This document shows, piece after piece, positions 35,155-44,325 of a stretch of DNA of 52,694 bases (its first letter is position 1; the number at the start of each line of letters is the position of its first letter). Location: the NCBI GenBank assembly GCA_027488135.1, contig JAIYCH010000053.1:1-52694 (forward strand), given 5' to 3'. This DNA comes from Saprospiraceae bacterium. GTDB lineage: Bacteria; Bacteroidota; Bacteroidia; Chitinophagales; Saprospiraceae. A program made the translations under genes and the position numbers. The notes below the pieces were generated by a model. The model had not been told where the DNA came from. It was given only the letters and a program-made list of their open reading frames with translations, and ran no database searches.

Positions 35155-36564
35155 ATGAAATTAACCTTTTGTGGTGGTGTTCAGGACGTAACCGGGAGTA
35201 GTCATTTAGTTACTTTAGATAGTGGATTTACCATTTTATTAGATTGCGGTTTATACCAGGGAAATCGCCCAGATATGGAAAATTTCAATCAGGAATGGTT
35301 ATTTGATCCACAATCTATCGATTGTCTTATACTTTCTCATGCCCATATTGACCACTGCGGAAGAATTCCTAAATTAGTAAAGGACGGATTTAAAGGTAAT
35401 ATATATTGTACCCATGCTACGCGAGATCTTGCCCATATTCTATTATTGGATAGTGCCTTTATTCAAGAAAAAGATGCTGAGTTTTTTCATAAGAAAAGAT
35501 CTCGAAATGCTGGTTATCAAGACCGTGATTTTCAAGAGCCCTTGTACAGAAGCAAAGATGTACCTATAGCTTTAGAACAATTTGTAACGGTTGGTTACGA
35601 CCGTTGGATAAACATCAACGAACAGGTCTCTTTTCAATTTTCCGATGCAGGTCATATTCTTGGAAGTGCCGGAGTAACTCTGCGCGTCATTGAAAATAAA
35701 GAGGAGAAATTATTAGGCTTTACGGGAGATATTGGCAGACCTGAACGACCTATTTTAAGAAATCCCAAACCGTTGCCTCCTGTTGATTTCTTGATATCTG
35801 AATCAACCTACGGCAATAAAGAACATGACTCTAATCCAAAGGAAAGAGAAAGGTTTCTACAAATTTTAACTGAAACCTGTGTTGAAAAAGGAGGGAAAGT
35901 AATCATTCCCGCTTTTAGTGTCGGAAGAACTCAGGAACTCTTATTCATCCTGGATCAGTTGGAGAACGAAGGAAAATTACCACAGGTACCCGTATTTGTA
36001 GATAGTCCCTTAGCTGTCAATGCAACGATGGTGTATGCCTCTCATCCTGAATGTTTCGATGAAGATTTGACGGAATATTTACTCCTTGATGAAAATCCGT
36101 TTGGTTTTAAAAGGCTGAAATACTTGCGGAAACAAGCCGATTCAATGGCTCTAAATGAACTGAAAGGACCTGCGATTATTATTAGTGCCTCGGGAATGAT
36201 TAATGCGGGAAGGATAAAACACCATGTGGCACACAATATTGAAAACCCAAATAATACTATTTTGATGGTTGGATATTGTTCACCTTTTACGCCAGGTGGA
36301 AAGTTACGAGCTGGTGACAAAAGCATTTACTTATTGGGGCATAAAATGGAGGTCAGAGCCAATATTGAAATTCTGGACTCTTTTTCCGCTCATGGCGATA
36401 AACTGGAAATGCTTGATTATTTAAAAAACCAGAAAGGTCACGTTAAAAAATTGTTTCTTGTTCATGGAGAACATGAGGCAAAGAAAGCCTTTTCAACGCT
36501 GCTTCACCAATATGGGTTGCCTGAAGCTGTAATACCAACATCGGGTCAAGAATTTGTCCTATAA
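35155..36564 (+). CDS. Beta-CASP metallo-beta-lactamase-fold RNA-processing-type hydrolase
   Basis: 469 aa. MBL motif 2 HAHIDHCGRIPKL (about 57-70), motif 3 SDAGHILGSAG, motif 4 GFTGDIGRPERP, beta-CASP ISESTYGNKEHDS, and C-terminal DSFSAHGDKLEMLDYL plus LVHGEHEAKKAF complete a two-zinc beta-CASP enzyme of the YsxB/CPSF73-like group that acts on RNA (endo- or 5'-exonuclease). All expected zinc ligands appear intact. It is convergent with the DnaQ-like gene, with a 7-nt gap. Confidence 0.94.
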   Translation: MKLTFCGGVQDVTGSSHLVTLDSGFTILLDCGLYQGNRPDMENFNQEWLFDPQSIDCLILSHAHIDHCGRIPKLVKDGFKGNIYCTHATRDLAHILLLDSAFIQEKDAEFFHKKRSRNAGYQDRDFQEPLYRSKDVPIALEQFVTVGYDRWININEQVSFQFSDAGHILGSAGVTLRVIENKEEKLLGFTGDIGRPERPILRNPKPLPPVDFLISESTYGNKEHDSNPKERERFLQILTETCVEKGGKVIIPAFSVGRTQELLFILDQLENEGKLPQVPVFVDSPLAVNATMVYASHPECFDEDLTEYLLLDENPFGFKRLKYLRKQADSMALNELKGPAIIISASGMINAGRIKHHVAHNIENPNNTILMVGYCSPFTPGGKLRAGDKSIYLLGHKMEVRANIEILDSFSAHGDKLEMLDYLKNQKGHVKKLFLVHGEHEAKKAFSTLLHQYGLPEAVIPTSGQEFVL

Positions 36565-36571
36565 AAAGGAA

Positions 36572-37294
36572 CTATTTGGAAGTTTGAATTTTATTAAGGA
36601 GTAACTGAGCTTTAATTAGGAAATCAGCATGATGATTGTTCCACTCATTATATATCATCATAAGTCTTGCAGCATCCCAAGCGGCAGATTTAGGTACAAT
36701 TTGTCTGGCTGCAATGGGGTGAAGCCAATATTCGAGGTTATTACTTTTTAAATGCGATTTGTCTAACCTATAATTAATAATAACGGATAATTTGTTTAGT
36801 GAAAACAAATATTCAGTTGTTTTATTTAACTCTTTTTGTAAATCTATTACATTCCAACCTGAGAAATCAGCGCCACAACGTTCACATAGAAAAAGATCCC
36901 GACGACCATCAAATACCACAAGATCATCAAATTCATATTTATGAAAATTCTTTTCCAAAAAATTTCTGATATGGAGTTTGGCATTTTTTAACTTGCTGAA
37001 TTCAAAGGAAAGTCTATCCTCTGATAACTTAAAATTTTCATCGAAGGGTCTGGATTGACCGGTATTAAGATTGAAAACCTCTTTATTTCTTGACAAAGTA
37101 TGTCCCAATTCGTTTACTTCAGAATAGACATTTACGATATCAACGGGCGCATTATTAATCCAACTTTCAAGGAAAAGTTTTTTAGATCCAATCTCGAAAA
37201 CTAAAAAAGCAATTTCACTAATAGCATAGAAATTGGGATATCCACCGTAGATATTACCATATTTAAGTTCCAAAAAGGCTATATTCCTATTCAC
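36572..37294 (-). CDS. Probable DnaQ-fold (RNase H-like) protein with substituted catalytic motif
   Basis: 240 aa starting at GTG 37294 (no usable downstream ATG). The order of segments resembles a DEDD 3'-5' exonuclease: FLELKYG with ISEIAFLVFEIG (motif I position), VVFDGRRDLFLC (D133), NVIDLQKEL (D151), then LHPIAARQIVPKSAAWDAAR (H192, D207; motif III). At motif I, DxE is expected but E9 and K11 stand there, so metal binding may be impaired. A lone CERC pair lies at 137-140. This fold call is an inference from motif order, not a certain family assignment; the gene might instead be an uncharacterised Bacteroidota protein. Confidence 0.45.
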   Translation of the reverse strand: MNRNIAFLELKYGNIYGGYPNFYAISEIAFLVFEIGSKKLFLESWINNAPVDIVNVYSEVNELGHTLSRNKEVFNLNTGQSRPFDENFKLSEDRLSFEFSKLKNAKLHIRNFLEKNFHKYEFDDLVVFDGRRDLFLCERCGADFSGWNVIDLQKELNKTTEYLFSLNKLSVIINYRLDKSHLKSNNLEYWLHPIAARQIVPKSAAWDAARLMMIYNEWNNHHADFLIKAQLLLNKIQTSK

Positions 37295-37553
37295 TTTTTG
37301 TGTGTATTCTGGGTTTCGGATTTACCAAGACCACCTTGAGAAAAACCGGGAAAAAAAATTCGAATGCAATATAACATAAAAAGGTAAATAAATGGTACAA
37401 GTTTTACTTTAAATATTTTTTTAAAAAAATAACTTATCTGATTAACAATCATTTAAAGAATTATCTGCCACTAATTTCCCTTTTATTTTCATCCCATTTA
37501 AGTGCTAATAAACCTTAGAAAAACGAAGAGAAAAGCATTCATTTTTCGGATAA

Positions 37554-38768
37554 TCACCATTTTTTTGCCTGATAAGGATAGCGAATTTTATATTGATCCT
37601 TCACGAGACCCAGCAATCTTTGTCGAAAAACATCCATATTTTCCTTTTTTTCAGCGGAAATAAGGAGAGGTTCAATGAGTTCACCTTGCACCCATTTTGT
37701 CATCATACTGGAAACGACCTCCGTTTTACCTTCCTCGTCAAGAAGTTCGTCAAAATATTTTTCGCGGTAGAGGTCAAATTTATTGAGAATGAGCCAGGTG
37801 GGCTTTTCGGCAACGCCCAGATCGAGCAAGGTCTGATTCACTGTACGTATATGATCTTCATGCTGAGGATGGGCGATATCGACCACATGAAGAAGAATAT
37901 CACTTTCTCTAACTTCGTCCAATGTTGATTTAAAGCTTTCAACCAGATGGTGGGGTAACTTTCTTATAAAACCTACGGTATCGGACAATAAGAAAGGTAC
38001 GTCTTCCAAAACTACTTTTCGTACAGTGGTGTCGAGGGTGGCAAAGAGTTTATTTTCAGCAAACACCTCAGATTTACTTAGCAAATTCATTAAGGTAGAT
38101 TTACCCACATTGGTATAACCCACGAGGGCTACGCGAATAAGATCACCGCGACTTTTACGTTGTGTTTCATTTTGCAAAGAAATTTTTTCCAGCTTTTTTC
38201 TGAGCAGAGTTACTTTATCTCTAACGATACGACGGTCTGTTTCAATTTCCTTTTCACCGGGGCCTCTCATACCGATACCCCCTTTTTGCCTTTCCAAATG
38301 CGTCCACAATCCTCTTAATCTCGGCAATAGGTACTGCATTTGAGCCAATTCAACCTGCGTTTTTGCCTGAGCGGTTTGTGCCCTTGACGCGAAAATATCT
38401 AAAATCAAGGTCGAACGATCAATAATTTTTACTTTAAGGAAAGCCTCTAGGATATTGACCTGTTTACCAGTAAGATCATCATCAAAGATGACCATATTTA
38501 CATTTTCGTGACTTTGGACATAGGCTTGAATTTCCTCTAATTTACCCTTTCCGATAAAGGTTTTACTATCGGGGTGAATCAACTTTTGCGTAAATCTTTT
38601 GAGGCAAATCGCACCTGCTGTGAGAGCTAAAAAGGCTAATTCGTCTAAATATTCATTTACTTGTTCCTCCGTTTCTCCCTTTTGGATCAGACCTACTAAA
38701 ACGGCAAATTCCTGTTCTAAAAGAATACCTTTTTGAGCCTTTTCCCCAACATTCCAGCCATTACTCAT
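37554..38768 (-). CDS. hflX: GTPase HflX
   Basis: About 404 aa ribosome-associated GTPase. An N-terminal HflX domain (GKGKLEEIQAYVQ, MVIFDDDLTGKQVNILE, FASRAQTAQAKTQVELAQMQ) is followed by the G-domain: ALVGYTNVGKSTLMNLL (P-loop), LFATLDTTVRKV (G2), LLSDTVGFIRKLP (G3), LILNKFDL (G4) and LLISAEKKENM (G5). The Met at 38768 is the right start: it falls 11 nt after the upstream stop, whereas the frame's 5' extension to 38855 runs into the EnvC-like gene. HflX rescues stalled or hibernating ribosomes. Last gene of the minus operon. Confidence 0.95.
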   Translation of the reverse strand: MSNGWNVGEKAQKGILLEQEFAVLVGLIQKGETEEQVNEYLDELAFLALTAGAICLKRFTQKLIHPDSKTFIGKGKLEEIQAYVQSHENVNMVIFDDDLTGKQVNILEAFLKVKIIDRSTLILDIFASRAQTAQAKTQVELAQMQYLLPRLRGLWTHLERQKGGIGMRGPGEKEIETDRRIVRDKVTLLRKKLEKISLQNETQRKSRGDLIRVALVGYTNVGKSTLMNLLSKSEVFAENKLFATLDTTVRKVVLEDVPFLLSDTVGFIRKLPHHLVESFKSTLDEVRESDILLHVVDIAHPQHEDHIRTVNQTLLDLGVAEKPTWLILNKFDLYREKYFDELLDEEGKTEVVSSMMTKWVQGELIEPLLISAEKKENMDVFRQRLLGLVKDQYKIRYPYQAKKW

Positions 38769-38778
38769 ATTAACATAA

Positions 38779-39972
38779 TTATTGTATCCAATCAGAAGGA
38801 TTAAGTCTCTGCTTTTCCTTCCATAATTCAAAATGAATCTCAGGTTTTTCATCACCTAAAGACCCAATAGATTGATTAACCGACAGCACATCCCCCCTTT
38901 TAACACTAATCGTCTCCATATTGGCATACACGGTATAAAAATTATCGTGTTGAACAATCACGGTATATTGATACCCAGGAACAACTTGGGTCCCGACTAC
39001 TTTTCCTGCAAAAACAACTTTGACTGATGCTTTTGGGGAAGTTAGTATATCAATCCCATTATTCACTGTTTTCACATCTTTAAAGTCAGGATGTTGCTGG
39101 GTGCCAAAAGACTTAACTATCTGTCCATTTTCAACTGGCCAGGGAAGACTTCCTTTTGCTTGTTGAAAATGAGAAGCCGTTGAGACCGGCATTGACTTTT
39201 TGTCTGATTTTGGCGCTACCGGGTTTCTTTTAGCTATTGCGTCGATTTCTGTTCGAATCACCCTTTCTATAGAGTTATCTAATGCGAGCCTTTGCCGTAA
39301 CTGGTCTTCCAGTGAGCTAGCTAATTTCTGTTCATTATACTTTAACGTGGTCAATACTTTATTTTTGACCTTCATTTCCTGACCTAACTTTACTTCCTGT
39401 CCCTTTATTGCCGATAAAATAGATTCTTTTTCTGCCAATGAGGAGGTAAGCTGAACCGTTTTATTTTTTAAGGTTATTTGTGTAGCATGGATTAATGAAA
39501 CCTGCCTTCGCCGATAACTCTCGTATTGTTTTACCAGAACAAACCGTTTATAAAATTGATTTAAATTTTCAGCTGAAAACAAAAAAGCATCGATATTTCG
39601 ATTCAACTTATTTCTCAAAGCTGCCCTCACCATTTGCTTATATTCGATCTGTAAACGATCAATATCTAACTGAAGGGATGCCAGGACGTCTCGTGTCCGA
39701 TAAATCCGCGACTCTGTGTAAATAATTTCACTTTTAAGATTATTTACCAGTTGTTGTCTGTTTAAAACCTGCGTTTGAAGATTAATATAATGCTGAAGAG
39801 ATTTTTCTTTATCCTCTCTGGTTTGTTGAAGTTCCTTGGTTGTTTGTTCAATATTTTTTAACAATTCTTTTCTGCGCTCCTCTAATTCCTTTCTCGATTG
39901 ACCATAGACAGGATTGATTAATGCGAATAAAAAAAGAAAATTAATTACTACCAGAATACCTTTGCGGGACAT
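38779..39972 (-). CDS. EnvC-like murein hydrolase activator with degenerate LytM domain
   Basis: About 397 aa from ATG 39972 (MSRKGILVVINFLFLFALIN signal peptide). A long coiled coil (about 25-215) precedes a linker and a C-terminal LytM/M23 domain. Zinc ligands of active M23 enzymes are replaced: NNGIDI (about 303) instead of HxGxD, YANM (about 347) instead of YAHL, and PEIHFEL (about 377) instead of HLHFE. E. coli EnvC and NlpD have similarly degenerate domains and activate amidases during division, so the same role is inferred. Overlaps DUF4292 by 32 nt. Confidence 0.88.
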   Translation of the reverse strand: MSRKGILVVINFLFLFALINPVYGQSRKELEERRKELLKNIEQTTKELQQTREDKEKSLQHYINLQTQVLNRQQLVNNLKSEIIYTESRIYRTRDVLASLQLDIDRLQIEYKQMVRAALRNKLNRNIDAFLFSAENLNQFYKRFVLVKQYESYRRRQVSLIHATQITLKNKTVQLTSSLAEKESILSAIKGQEVKLGQEMKVKNKVLTTLKYNEQKLASSLEDQLRQRLALDNSIERVIRTEIDAIAKRNPVAPKSDKKSMPVSTASHFQQAKGSLPWPVENGQIVKSFGTQQHPDFKDVKTVNNGIDILTSPKASVKVVFAGKVVGTQVVPGYQYTVIVQHDNFYTVYANMETISVKRGDVLSVNQSIGSLGDEKPEIHFELWKEKQRLNPSDWIQ

Positions 39973-40696
39973 CGAAGCGAAGGCTGACAGGCAAATTGAA
40001 TTGAACCTGATTGAATGATAAAACGACATGTAGATTTCCAGTTTCGGCACTTTGTATATTCAAATCACGAAAATAAGAAAATTGTTGCTTGCTTTCTAAT
40101 TCTTTATAATCTCCAAACTTCATTTTAAAGTATTTGTTGCTTGAAGGCTGCCCCCAATCAATAGCAGAAATTCTTTTGTTACTAAAATCCCACCCTAGAG
40201 ACAATATACCATTATTCATTGATTTTTGCAACTGCCACTCAAATGATTCTTTCTTAGTTACCGTGAAATCAGATGAATCGTCTAGGGGAGCATTTCCCAG
40301 AAGGAGTGCTTGAAGATGTAAAAAATCACCGGGCAGCTGGTATTTTTCCTTTATGAAAGAAATAGGATGAGCTTCAAACACATTATTGAGCCTGTCTAGA
40401 TAAAAAAAAGAATCTTTTAAAATCAGCGCTCTTCCCACTTCAAATCCTAATTTTCGCAAGGAAACCCAAATGGCACTATCCTTGCGCACCCGAATAATAC
40501 TTTGCCCACTCAAATTTGAACCTTCTGATTCCATTTGCAGCTGACATTTTACCTCCATCCACTCTGGGGCAAAGACCGCTTTTTTAAGGAATAATGAAGG
40601 ATTATCATCTTCAACTAATCCCCCTTTTTTACTTATTTTAGGTGAGCAGGAAAGAAAGGCAAAAAGCAGAAAAGAAGAAAAAACTAATTTATACAT
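39941..40696 (-). CDS. DUF4292 lipoprotein
   Basis: 251 aa: lipoprotein signal MYKLVFSSFLLFAFLSC (Cys at 17), then a beta-rich LolA/LppX-like domain typical of DUF4292 (SIIRVRKDSAIWVSLRK, SFFYLDRLNNVFEAHP, KMKFGDYKELESKQ). Function unknown. It starts 4 nt after the TPR gene and overlaps the EnvC-like start, so all three are one translational unit; outer-membrane/wall maintenance is inferred from context. Confidence 0.87.
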   Translation of the reverse strand: MYKLVFSSFLLFAFLSCSPKISKKGGLVEDDNPSLFLKKAVFAPEWMEVKCQLQMESEGSNLSGQSIIRVRKDSAIWVSLRKLGFEVGRALILKDSFFYLDRLNNVFEAHPISFIKEKYQLPGDFLHLQALLLGNAPLDDSSDFTVTKKESFEWQLQKSMNNGILSLGWDFSNKRISAIDWGQPSSNKYFKMKFGDYKELESKQQFSYFRDLNIQSAETGNLHVVLSFNQVQFNLPVSLRFDVPQRYSGSN

Positions 40697-40700
40697 CTTA

Positions 40701-42356
40701 CTAAAACTTACTCAATTTTAAGGCCAAACTTTTTCCAGTGTTACCCAATTCCAGTGATTTTTTATAGGTATTTTCTGCCTTTAACTTATCATTTGCAGAA
40801 AGAAATGCGTCTCCCCAATGTTCAAAAAACAGAGGTGTTCCCCATTTTTCCCCCTCATCAAATAACTTTAATGCTACATCAAGTTGATTAGCTTTAAATG
40901 CAGCAAACGCTTTGGCATGCATAACAAGCGCTTCATTATACATATCATCTGGACCGATATTTGTCAAAGGAAGCGGCATTTCACCCCCTGATAAAATTTG
41001 CAGTGCCCATAGGTACGATTTTTTATCTTTCCCCTTTAAAGATAGAATAATATCATCTGCTGCTACTTTTTCACCTTGCAGCGACAAAGAGAGCGCTTTT
41101 AAAGCCATTAAATGGTTGGTAAGCTGCTCATCTTTGGAACTTTGAAGAAAAGCCTCCTCCATTAAGGGTAAGGCTTCTGCTGTTTTACCCTGAAATAAAT
41201 AACCGTACACAGCAAAGAAAGGAATCTTTGGGTTATTTGGGAAAATATCCCAGGCAAACAAAGCTTCTTTAGTTAAGGAAACAGATTGACCGGTAGTCCA
41301 AAGGAGGTGCAAATAATTTTCCCAAATGAAGAAAATAGATTCTTCCTTTTTTAGTGCGGCTTTATACTTCATCACCGCCGTATCAACTACCCCCATGATA
41401 CGATAAATTTCAGCCTGAAGTGCCAAAGGAGTGGCATCAGAAGGATGTGCTGCTTCCATGGAGGCACAAAGAACTAATAATTGTTCCTTTAGAGAAACCT
41501 CTTTAGAAATAAGAAGCTTATCCATTTCAGGCATCAACCGAGCCCTTTTCTTTTCCGTATCAATCTGATTATCAGAAAAAAATGAATTTAATGCTAAAAG
41601 CGAAGTGGTTGTTGAATTATTTTCAAGTTGGCTGAGCTCAAATTTTGCGCGGGAGGCATCAGGCTGTAAGAACAATAATTGCTTTAAAATTTTTGATGCC
41701 CCCTCCGGATCATTATGCTTAATAAAATAATCTGAAGCCAGGTAGAAATGCCTCTCTTCCGAGGGAAACAAACTAATCAGGTTAATCAGTTCTTTTTTTG
41801 CTTTTGGAATGTTTCCCGAAAGATGAAATAGCTGCTGTCTTTGAATGATTGTTTCAGGAGAAATACCCCAGGCAGCTTCCAACAAATCTAACACTTTAAA
41901 TGCTTCATTCCAGTCACTGGCTTTTTGATGACAAACAATCAATGACTTATAAAAATCAACTCCCTTGGGGTCTAACGTGATACATTTTTGTAGCACAAGA
42001 ATAGCCAGGTTAAATTGACTGTTTTGCATGTAAAGATCAGCTAGTTTCTGTTGAAACCAACGATTATCTGGTGATTTCTTAGTGGCTGAAAGAGCGTAAG
42101 AAATCGCTTTTTCCCACTGGGCACTATCCTGATAAATCAATGCCAGATAATAGTCAGCCAAATCATTCGACGGGTAATCCTTTAATAATTTCTGATAAAT
42201 TGCCACAGCTTTGTCTGTATTGCGTAAAAATTTCTCTTTAGCGCCTTCAATCAAAGCTGCTTCCACTAATAAATCATTCGCAGAAACCTGCACTGGTTGC
42301 CCCACTACCGCAAGACTTAACGACAAGAAAGAAAGACAAAACCAGATAATTTTCAT
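40701..42356 (-). CDS. Secreted TPR-repeat protein
   Basis: 551 aa: signal peptide (MKIIWFCLSFLSLSLAVVG) followed by up to about twelve tetratricopeptide units (DLADYYLALIYQDSAQWEKA, NRWFQQKLADLYMQNSQFNL, PLFFEHWGDAFLSANDKLKA and others), interrupted by a longer central stretch (about 240-310). It is the second gene of the pyk operon and precedes DUF4292 by 4 nt. A periplasmic assembly or scaffolding role is inferred. Confidence 0.88.
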   Translation of the reverse strand: MKIIWFCLSFLSLSLAVVGQPVQVSANDLLVEAALIEGAKEKFLRNTDKAVAIYQKLLKDYPSNDLADYYLALIYQDSAQWEKAISYALSATKKSPDNRWFQQKLADLYMQNSQFNLAILVLQKCITLDPKGVDFYKSLIVCHQKASDWNEAFKVLDLLEAAWGISPETIIQRQQLFHLSGNIPKAKKELINLISLFPSEERHFYLASDYFIKHNDPEGASKILKQLLFLQPDASRAKFELSQLENNSTTTSLLALNSFFSDNQIDTEKKRARLMPEMDKLLISKEVSLKEQLLVLCASMEAAHPSDATPLALQAEIYRIMGVVDTAVMKYKAALKKEESIFFIWENYLHLLWTTGQSVSLTKEALFAWDIFPNNPKIPFFAVYGYLFQGKTAEALPLMEEAFLQSSKDEQLTNHLMALKALSLSLQGEKVAADDIILSLKGKDKKSYLWALQILSGGEMPLPLTNIGPDDMYNEALVMHAKAFAAFKANQLDVALKLFDEGEKWGTPLFFEHWGDAFLSANDKLKAENTYKKSLELGNTGKSLALKLSKF

Positions 42357-42374
42357 GAAAAGATTTAAAGATTA

Positions 42375-43814
42375 TTAATCAATAACGGTAATTTTTAGCA
42401 TGTTTGTACGGTGCTTTCTCATTAATGGCATGGTACCTGTATTCACTACGACATCACCTTTTTGAACAATGTCCCTAGCCTTCAGCAAATCTACAACATC
42501 TTGAATGGTGTCATCAGTGGTAGCAAAACGATCATAATAAAAACATTCGACACCCCACACGAGACTAAGCGTGGCGAGCATGTGTATTTTATCACAGAAA
42601 ATGTATGTTTTGATATTGATATCGGGTCTGAAACTTGACACCTTGAAAGCAGTATAACCTGAGCTGGTCATGCCGATAATAGCTTTAGCTTTAATACTTT
42701 CAGCGGTTTGGACTGCTTGCTGACAAACAACATCGGAAAGGAAAGTGCGTGAATTATCAGAAGGGACTGGTCTTTTGTCTCCAATTTCGAAAACTTTTTC
42801 TGCCTCTTGAATAATTCTTACCATGGCTTCAACCACTTTAATGGGATGTCTTCCAACGGAGGTTTCTGCACTTAACATAACGGCATCGGCACCATCAAAT
42901 ACTGCATTAGCCACGTCGGTAGCCTCAGCGCGTGTTGGTGAAGGGTTAGTAATCATGGAATCCATCATTTGGGTAGCCACAATAACGGGTCTGGATCTAC
43001 GAATACACTTTTGGATAATTGTTTTTTGAACAACAGGCACTTGCTCTATAGGAATTTCGATACCAAGGTCTCCTCTGGCCACCATAATAGCATTAGAAGC
43101 CTTTATGATTTTATCGATTTTTTCAACCGCCTCTGGTTTTTCAATTTTAGAGATAATTTTAGCCGGATGATTCTTAGCATCAATTTTAGCTCTTAATTCC
43201 TTAACATCTTTAGCTGAACGGACGAAAGACAGGGCAATCCAATTGACTGGCTGCGTAAGAATAAATTCCAGATCGATAAGATCCTTTTCGGGTAGAGAAG
43301 GCAGAGAAATTTTTGTATTGGGAAGATTCACGCCTTTATTTGAGGACAAAACGCCACCAAATAGGGTAACCAGTCTAACCGTATCTTTATAGTTGGTTTC
43401 AATTACTTCAAAAACCAGTTTACCATCATCTACCAGAACTTTTTCCCCTACCTTAACGTCGGAGGCAAAATCCTGATAGCTCATGTAAATAGCGTCCTTG
43501 GTACCGATGCAAGGTTTATTAATCAGCGTAATAACATCTCCCTCTGCCAGTTCCAATGCATTATTTTCGATTTGGCCAACCCTAAGTTTAGGTCCCTGAA
43601 GGTCGGCGAGAATACCAATATGATAGCCAAATTTTTCATTTAACTCTGTAATACGTTGAATCACTTCAAGATGCTCATTGTGTCGACTATGAGAAAAATT
43701 AAGTCGAAAAATATTCACACCGGCATCAGCTAAGGCGCGAAGATTTTCAATGGAGCTACAAGCAGGACCAACGGTAGCTACTATCTTTGTGTTTTTGTTA
43801 ACTTTGTTATGCAT
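42375..43814 (-). CDS. pyk: Pyruvate kinase
   Basis: 479 aa glycolytic enzyme making pyruvate and ATP from PEP and ADP. Signatures: TKIVATVGPACSS, NIFRLNFSH, ILADLQGPKLRVG, the active-site IIKKSIEK-like KIISKIEKPEAV region, IMVARGDLGIEIP and TDVANAVFDGADAVMLSAET. The C-domain ends KITVID. Length is typical. It starts the minus-strand operon leading to TPR, DUF4292, EnvC and hflX, with an 18-nt gap to the TPR gene. Divergent from acpP across about 200 nt of very AT-rich DNA. Confidence 0.98.
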   Translation of the reverse strand: MHNKVNKNTKIVATVGPACSSIENLRALADAGVNIFRLNFSHSRHNEHLEVIQRITELNEKFGYHIGILADLQGPKLRVGQIENNALELAEGDVITLINKPCIGTKDAIYMSYQDFASDVKVGEKVLVDDGKLVFEVIETNYKDTVRLVTLFGGVLSSNKGVNLPNTKISLPSLPEKDLIDLEFILTQPVNWIALSFVRSAKDVKELRAKIDAKNHPAKIISKIEKPEAVEKIDKIIKASNAIMVARGDLGIEIPIEQVPVVQKTIIQKCIRRSRPVIVATQMMDSMITNPSPTRAEATDVANAVFDGADAVMLSAETSVGRHPIKVVEAMVRIIQEAEKVFEIGDKRPVPSDNSRTFLSDVVCQQAVQTAESIKAKAIIGMTSSGYTAFKVSSFRPDINIKTYIFCDKIHMLATLSLVWGVECFYYDRFATTDDTIQDVVDLLKARDIVQKGDVVVNTGTMPLMRKHRTNMLKITVID

Positions 43815-43946
43815 TTTTTTGGGTATATCACATTTAACATTTTAATAAATGTAAGGGCGAAATAAGCAATAATATTGCAAAAAGGGGTTAAATTATCTGA
43901 AAAAATGAAAGAAATATTGCATAAGAGTAAAAAAAAAATAAAAAAC

Positions 43947-43978
43947 TTTGATTTTAAAGGTAGTTCTGCTTTACTTTG
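43947..43978 (+). promoter_or_regulatory. Probable acpP promoter
   Basis: TTTG (43947-43950) and TTACTTTG (43971-43978) resemble the Bacteroidota -33 TTTG and -7 TAnnTTTG boxes with a 20-nt spacer and one mismatch in the -7. They are 35 nt before the acpP ATG, downstream of an A-tract (43931-43945). Confidence 0.5.
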
Positions 43979-44012
43979 CACCTTATTTTAATAAACCACT
44001 AATAATTTCCCT

Positions 44013-44255
44013 ATGTCTAGCATTGCAGAAAGAGTAAGCAAGATTATCGTTAAAAATTTGGGAGTTGACGAAGCAGATGTAAATCCTGGTGCAAGTTTCA
44101 CTGGTGATTTAGGAGCCGATTCTTTGGATACGGTTGAGCTAATAATGGCTTTTGAAAAAGAATTCGAAGTCTCTATTCCAGATGAGCAAGCGGAAAAGAT
44201 TCAAACTGTTGGCGACGCCGTTAAATATCTAGAAGATCAGTTAGCTGCAAAGTAA
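44013..44255 (+). CDS. acpP: Acyl carrier protein
   Basis: 80 aa acidic helical carrier of growing fatty acids. [14 protein letters not shown] holds the Ser that receives 4'-phosphopantetheine (about S37). The length and charge are typical. Separated from fabF by a terminator-like hairpin at 44277-44312, which may hold ACP transcript levels above the rest of the operon. Confidence 0.98.
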   Translation: MSSIAERVSKIIVKNLGVDEADVNPGASFTGDLGADSLDTVELIMAFEKEFEVSIPDEQAEKIQTVGDAVKYLEDQLAAK

Positions 44256-44276
44256 TTCTTGTGTAACTAAAAGTGC

Positions 44277-44314
44277 AAACCACAAGTCTGTTAAATGTCA
44301 GGCTTGTGGTTTTT
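44277..44314 (+). terminator. Terminator-like hairpin between acpP and fabF
   Basis: AAACCACAAG (44277-44286) pairs with CTTGTGGTTT (44303-44312), with an inner CTG/CAG extension and a 5-T run at 44310-44314. It ends 12 nt before the fabF start, so it could act as a partial terminator and/or fold into the fabF leader. Confidence 0.75.
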
Positions 44315-44325
44315 AAAACGTTGAA

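Noticed and set aside
43921-43946. A-tract considered as an origin or curved-DNA element
   Set aside because: A single run next to a promoter; no DnaA boxes or iterons were found.
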